Part shown: piece after piece, positions 60,025-64,000 of the stretch | Layout of the letters: every line of letters starts with the position of its first letter | How positions within the stretch are numbered: position 1 is the first letter of the stretch | Source of the DNA: Rhyzopertha dominica | Lineage: Eukaryota > Arthropoda > Insecta > Coleoptera > Bostrichidae | DNA: 64,000 nucleotides | Direction of reading: 5' to 3' | NCBI GenBank assembly: GCA_025024175.1 | Contig: QCXZ01000001.1 | Span: forward strand, 27,584,942-27,648,941 | Notes under the pieces: model-generated | The model's database searches: none | The model's input: only the letters and a program-made list of their open reading frames with translations | What the model was told of the DNA's origin: nothing | Position numbers and translations under genes: made by a program

Positions 60025-60430
60025 AATAATATAATTGAAAAAAAATTTTTTGAAAAACTTAGAAACTGGTTAAGTGCTGAAAATTTGACTGAATTACTTT
60101 TATATGGTACCAAAACGATCCCCCAAGTCCCAATAAAAAAGACGCAGGGGTAGATTTCCCATATATATCTTTATAAATTAAAAAATGATAATGGCTTTCC
60201 AAAAACAATCTATTTAAATAGTTCGGCTGGTAACTCTACTAGAAGTTATTGCTGATATGTTTGCTACCCATTTTCAGACGGTATATCGGTCTTATGATGA
60301 TTTCTGTCCATATGAACAAAACGGCCATCCGGGTCCTGACAGTCCCACTAACTGTTTCCTGCGTGGCACCTTTGGCATTACCGTTATCTATTATCTTTAA
60401 CAGATTGATGCACAATCAGAATCCAGCATA
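60025..60430. other. No supported gene
   Basis: AT-rich spacer between the foldback and the tandem array; nothing recognised. Confidence 0.4.
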
Positions 60431-61575
60431 AAATGTAGGCAGTTCTATTTAAAAAATGTTTGTTCAGTACTCGACATCTGGCAACGCTGTGTAAATGTGC
60501 TATACTGCTTTATCTGGTACTCCTCGGCTGCTGTCACTTTTATTTGAAACGTTTTTCTCTAAGATTTCAAATAAATCCGTCTAGTGGGTGAGCACGATAA
60601 CTAGACCATCCATTCGTATCTCCGAAACCGTTAATTTTAGGGCACATGTATCTTTATAATTTTTTTGTAGGCAGCTCTTAAAAAATGCAAGTTTGGTTCA
60701 GTATTCAAGATCTGGCAACGCTGTGTAAATATTTTATATTGCGTTATCGAGTACTCCTTGGCTGCTACCACTTTTATTTGAAAGATTTTTTTGTATGATT
60801 CCAAAAAAACATCACTTAAGTGAGCACGATAACCCAAGCGTATCNCGGAAACCGTTAATTTTAGGACACATGTATCTTTATAATTTTTTTGTAAGCAGCT
60901 CTTAAAAAAATGCAAGTTTGGTTCAGTATTCAAGATCTGGCAACGCTGTGTAAATATTTTATATTGCGTTATCGAGTACTTCTTGGCTGCTACCACATTT
61001 ATTTGAAAGATTTTTTTGTATGATTCCAAAAAAAAACCATCAGTTAANTGAGCNCGATAACCCAAGCGTATCTCGGAAACCGTTAATTTTAGGGCATATA
61101 TTAATAATTTTTTGCTCAGAATTTGATGTATAATCATAATCCGGTATAAAAGGTAGAACGAAATCTGGCAACGCTGTGTAAATGTGCTATACTGCTATAT
61201 CGAGTACTCCTTGGCTGCTATTACCTTTACTTGAAACATTTTTCTCTAAGATTTCAAAAAAATCCGTCGGTTGTGTCCGCACCATAACTAGACCACCCAT
61301 GCGTATTTCCGAAACTGTTAATTTTAGGGCCCATGTATCTTTATAATTTTGTGCTTAGAATTTCATGTATAATCAGAATCCAACACAAAAAGTAGGCAGT
61401 TCTTTTTAAAAAAATGCAGGTTTGGTTCAGTGCTTGAAATCTGGTAACGATGTATAAATTTGTTATATTGCGTTATCGAGTACTTCTTGGCTGCTACCAC
61501 ATTTATTTGAAAGATTTTTCTGCAAGATTTCAAATAAAGCCATCAGTTGAGTGAGCACGATAACTAGACCACCCT
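60430..61575. repeat. Tandem array, five units of about 225-276 bp
   Basis: TCTGGCAACGCTGTGTAAAT or a close variant begins at 60477, 60711, 60936, 61164 and 61440, giving periods of 234, 225, 228 and 276 bp. Other unit landmarks are GAGTACT-CT-GGCTGCT, GTGAGCACGATAAC, CGGAAACCGTTAATTTTAGG and TGTATCTTTATAATTTTTT. The 166-codon minus ORF inside (60637-61137) is an artefact of the periodicity. The last unit ends ...CTAGACCACCCTGTA, an end typical of TA-flanked mariner-type MITEs, so the array may be the interior of such an element; a matching left end was not found. Confidence 0.85.
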
Positions 61576-61589
61576 GTACATATAATAAA

Positions 61590-61880
61590 TATGATAGAGG
61601 GCCCAATACAGAATCCTGTGCTACTCCTAGTCTTGATTCAAGCTTTTTCAACATTTTTTACCGTTTAGCACTGTATAATGTCTGTTCTGTGAATATGTCC
61701 TCATCAAACTACCACACACGCCTCTGAAGCCCATGTCGAATAGTTTGTTTATTAACAGCTATATGTTCACCGTATCGGAAGCCTTCTGTCGGTCGAGAAA
61801 AACTGCGACCACATACTAATTTTACGATTTACGCACTGTATTACTTTCCTTTTTAAAACCGTACTGATGTGTATCGAAAA
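61590..61880 (-). pseudogene. Non-LTR retrotransposon RT fragment
   Basis: Minus strand, two frames: VAVFLDRQKASDTVNI (first catalytic D region), LLINKLFDMGFRG, YSQNRHYTVLNG, then in the next frame GVAQDSVLGPLSYLLY (G-V-P-Q-G-S-V-L-G-P-L). These are consecutive RT blocks of the Jockey/I/CR1 group. It is cut at the array border before the YADD box. Confidence 0.7.
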
Positions 61881-61889
61881 TAGTTTTGT

Positions 61890-62870
61890 AGATAAAGCTA
61901 ATCAAACGTTTTTCATTGTGTTCACATATTGGTGGATTCAGTTTTTAATTATTTTAATGTGTTTTAGTGTTAAACAGTACCATATTTGGCAATCATGTAA
62001 AAAGTAAGTTGAAATGTTGAATGTATTTGGTTACAGATAAAAACATTCATCCTATACTGTTAATAGATATTGTTGTCTTTAAACTATATAGGACTTTCTT
62101 TGATTTGTGGAGGATTAATATTAGACCCAAACCAAAAAAATTACCAAGATATTTGAACCAAATCATATCAACTATATACAGATTAATTTTCTAACTGCGC
62201 ACCTTAGTTTACTTTAAATACAGTAAAAATTAAAAAAAAACATTAACAAATGAAGTTTTGTTTACGAGGGGACAAATTTTAAACAATTTTTTAAATGTAT
62301 AAAATAAATTGTTTTCCAGTTACTTTATTGTACCTATGAAATTTTATGACAAAAAATACGAAACGTTCTCAAAACATCTCATTTAATTATGTACAAATAA
62401 TTTGACCTTTAGCGGACTATAGCAATATTATGCAAATAATAATATTAAAACAATTTAACAAAAATGATATGCATTTTCTGGATCTGTCATGGATGTATGT
62501 GTGTACCTTTAAACTCTAAAGATTCAAATTGGAAACAGTTCAGCTATCCACAAGGTGATCTTTCGAGAAGAGCGCATCTTTATAAAACACAACCTACAAG
62601 TCTGAAAAGTTTATGACAAGCATTTGTTAATAAGTGCAGGAAAAGGAATGGGAAACCGAGGAAACTTTTACAATTAGCAGAAATAACGCTAGATCTAACC
62701 TTCAGTTGTATTTAACAGACCTCTCTATGAATGAGCAAAATGTTTTTATCGAAAACAGTTTTAGTTAGACACGTAATGCTATTCTATTAATAAATATGGC
62801 AGGTAAAGATTTAATTAATAAAAAATGAGCCAAATTCGAAATGCAATAATCTTGTATGATGCCCGTAAAA
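61890..62870. other. AT-rich sequence, no supported gene
   Basis: No ORF with a motif, no repeat structure apart from the microsatellite that follows. Confidence 0.45.
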
Positions 62871-62872
62871 AC

Positions 62873-62896
62873 TTTATTATTATTATTATTATTATA
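62873..62896. repeat. (TTA)n microsatellite
   Basis: About eight TTA units. Complementary in sequence to the larger TAA tract at 63033. Confidence 0.85.
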
Positions 62897-63032
62897 AGAA
62901 TTGCATTTTGCGTCACCTTTTTATACAAAAAGTTGTTAAGTGAAAACGGTCGGTTGAGGATTTGCAGATATTTGCTCAAAGAATTGTTGAGAACGTGAAT
63001 TGGCACTACTTTGCTCATCCATCGTTTGTCCC

Positions 63033-63154
<122 letters not shown>

Positions 63155-64000
63155 CTTGTTTTATAACACGTTGCAGTGGGCGCACTATACATAAATTCGG
63201 TCGGGAAAATGTGTTTTTGTTCGGTTCATTTATATTAAGTGATTTGCTTATGTAATGGATTACTTTATTCCAAACTACATGAACACCTCAACAAATCCCA
63301 AAAAAATGTATTTTAGAGACAATCTGATGACACTTTTATCTGTATTACGAAAACAGCAGCGTAATGTCATCGTATATCATGCTAATAACCTTCCCTTGTG
63401 AAACCCGAACTTGCAATTTGACACCGGTAACAGTCTAAAAGTTATGAAGTAACCTGAAATAAATAGAGTAGAAAATGGCACGATGCCAACCAGTGTTTGT
63501 AAAAAGATAGTCGGGGAAGAAAGTCAAGGTTTTTATTAAGGAGTATAAGGAGCATTCTGTGATCATAAAAAAATAATATGCAGTTATTTAAATAAACAGG
63601 TTTTGGTGACTGCGTAAGCAACAAACTTTCAGTTTGAAGTTAAATATGTATGGACTGCAAAATGGAACAAAAGTGCATATCGTATGCATATATTCGATTA
63701 GATGTTATTGGAGTATAAAGAAGGAATAACAATAAAATTATACGACAGGGTTGGAGCTTATTTTATCCCCTTACAAATTTTCAGTAAACTTCTCTATTAT
63801 AAAATCGCAAAAACTTAATCTCATGTAAACTACTTACAGTGCTTCTAAAAATAACAAGAACAAATATTTTTACATTTCCATGATAACTGATGTATGCATA
63901 ATTCTAAGTAATAAACATTACTGACATTTTTTTAATATATTGAAAGCTTTAATCAAAATGCTTTTCTAACAACATTAACTCACCGACACTTTGTTGAACA
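63155..64000. other. AT-rich sequence, no supported gene
   Basis: Only short ORFs (60 codons at 63442-63624 minus). Nothing recognised to the end of the window. Confidence 0.45.

Noticed and set aside
60637..61137. 166-codon minus ORF with internal repeats, looking like a repeat protein
   Set aside because: It lies wholly in the tandem array; the protein repeat is just the DNA period, and the reading breaks at units of different length and at N bases.

Overview
The window reads as a gene-poor, AT-rich stretch of an arthropod, most likely insect, nuclear genome. Every coding trace I can identify belongs to a transposable element. Those traces (mariner, MULE with FLYWCH finger, pogo/Tigger-like, a THAP/P-like derivative, Penelope-like elements, APE-type non-LTR retrotransposons, Ty3/gypsy gag) are a typical insect mixture. 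I see no host gene with convincing exon structure, and no rRNA, operon or CRISPR array. The only RNA-gene candidates are a tRNA-Thr-like sequence at 9146-9217, a decayed relative at 29241-29313, and a hammerhead-ribozyme motif at 48374-48416. Single N bases are scattered through the sequence.

Layout. 2.8-3.3 kb: C-terminal remnant of a pogo/Tigger-like transposase. 4.2-4.7 kb: non-LTR RT remnant. 9.1-9.5 kb: tRNA-like sequence inside a 79-bp direct-repeat arrangement. 12.3-13.5 kb: Penelope-like element (RT plus GIY-YIG) with an inverted second 3' end. 16.3-18.9 kb: non-LTR element with an (ATT)n tail, followed directly by a hAT-like MITE with 8-bp target duplications (18889-19249). 21.1-21.5 kb: decayed DDE transposase. 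21974-25940: a 4-kb foldback with 1.5-kb arms. 26.7-28.2 kb: MULE remnant with FLYWCH and terminal repeats. 30.3-31.4 kb: non-LTR remnant. 33.1-33.6 kb: second DDE remnant. 34052-35044: near-perfect TA-flanked palindrome. 41.2-43.1 kb: Penelope N-terminal remnant followed by Ty3/gypsy gag-protease. 44.6-45.9 kb: non-LTR endonuclease/RT remnant. 46953-47234: short MITE. 48146-48468: perfect 146-bp inverted repeat carrying a hammerhead motif in each arm. 49726-52429: P-like element with 8-bp target duplications, holding a TTAA-bounded MITE and a repeat module also present at 23.8 kb. 58.0-60.0 kb: foldback element split by a nearly complete mariner. 60.4-61.6 kb: five-unit tandem array beside an RT fragment. 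62.9-63.2 kb: two microsatellites in opposite orientation.

How the parts relate. There is no pathway here; the interest is in the structure of nested mobile DNA. Several insertions can be ordered in time: mariner into a foldback, a TTAA MITE into a P-like element, and a hAT MITE just downstream of a retrotransposon tail. Three separate traces (12.3 kb, 41.2 kb, 48.1 kb) point to Penelope-like elements. The 48-kb palindrome is the most notable object: its two arms are identical over 146 bp, so it is recent, and each contains a hammerhead-type catalytic core. No sequence search was possible, so all family names rest on motifs read by eye.
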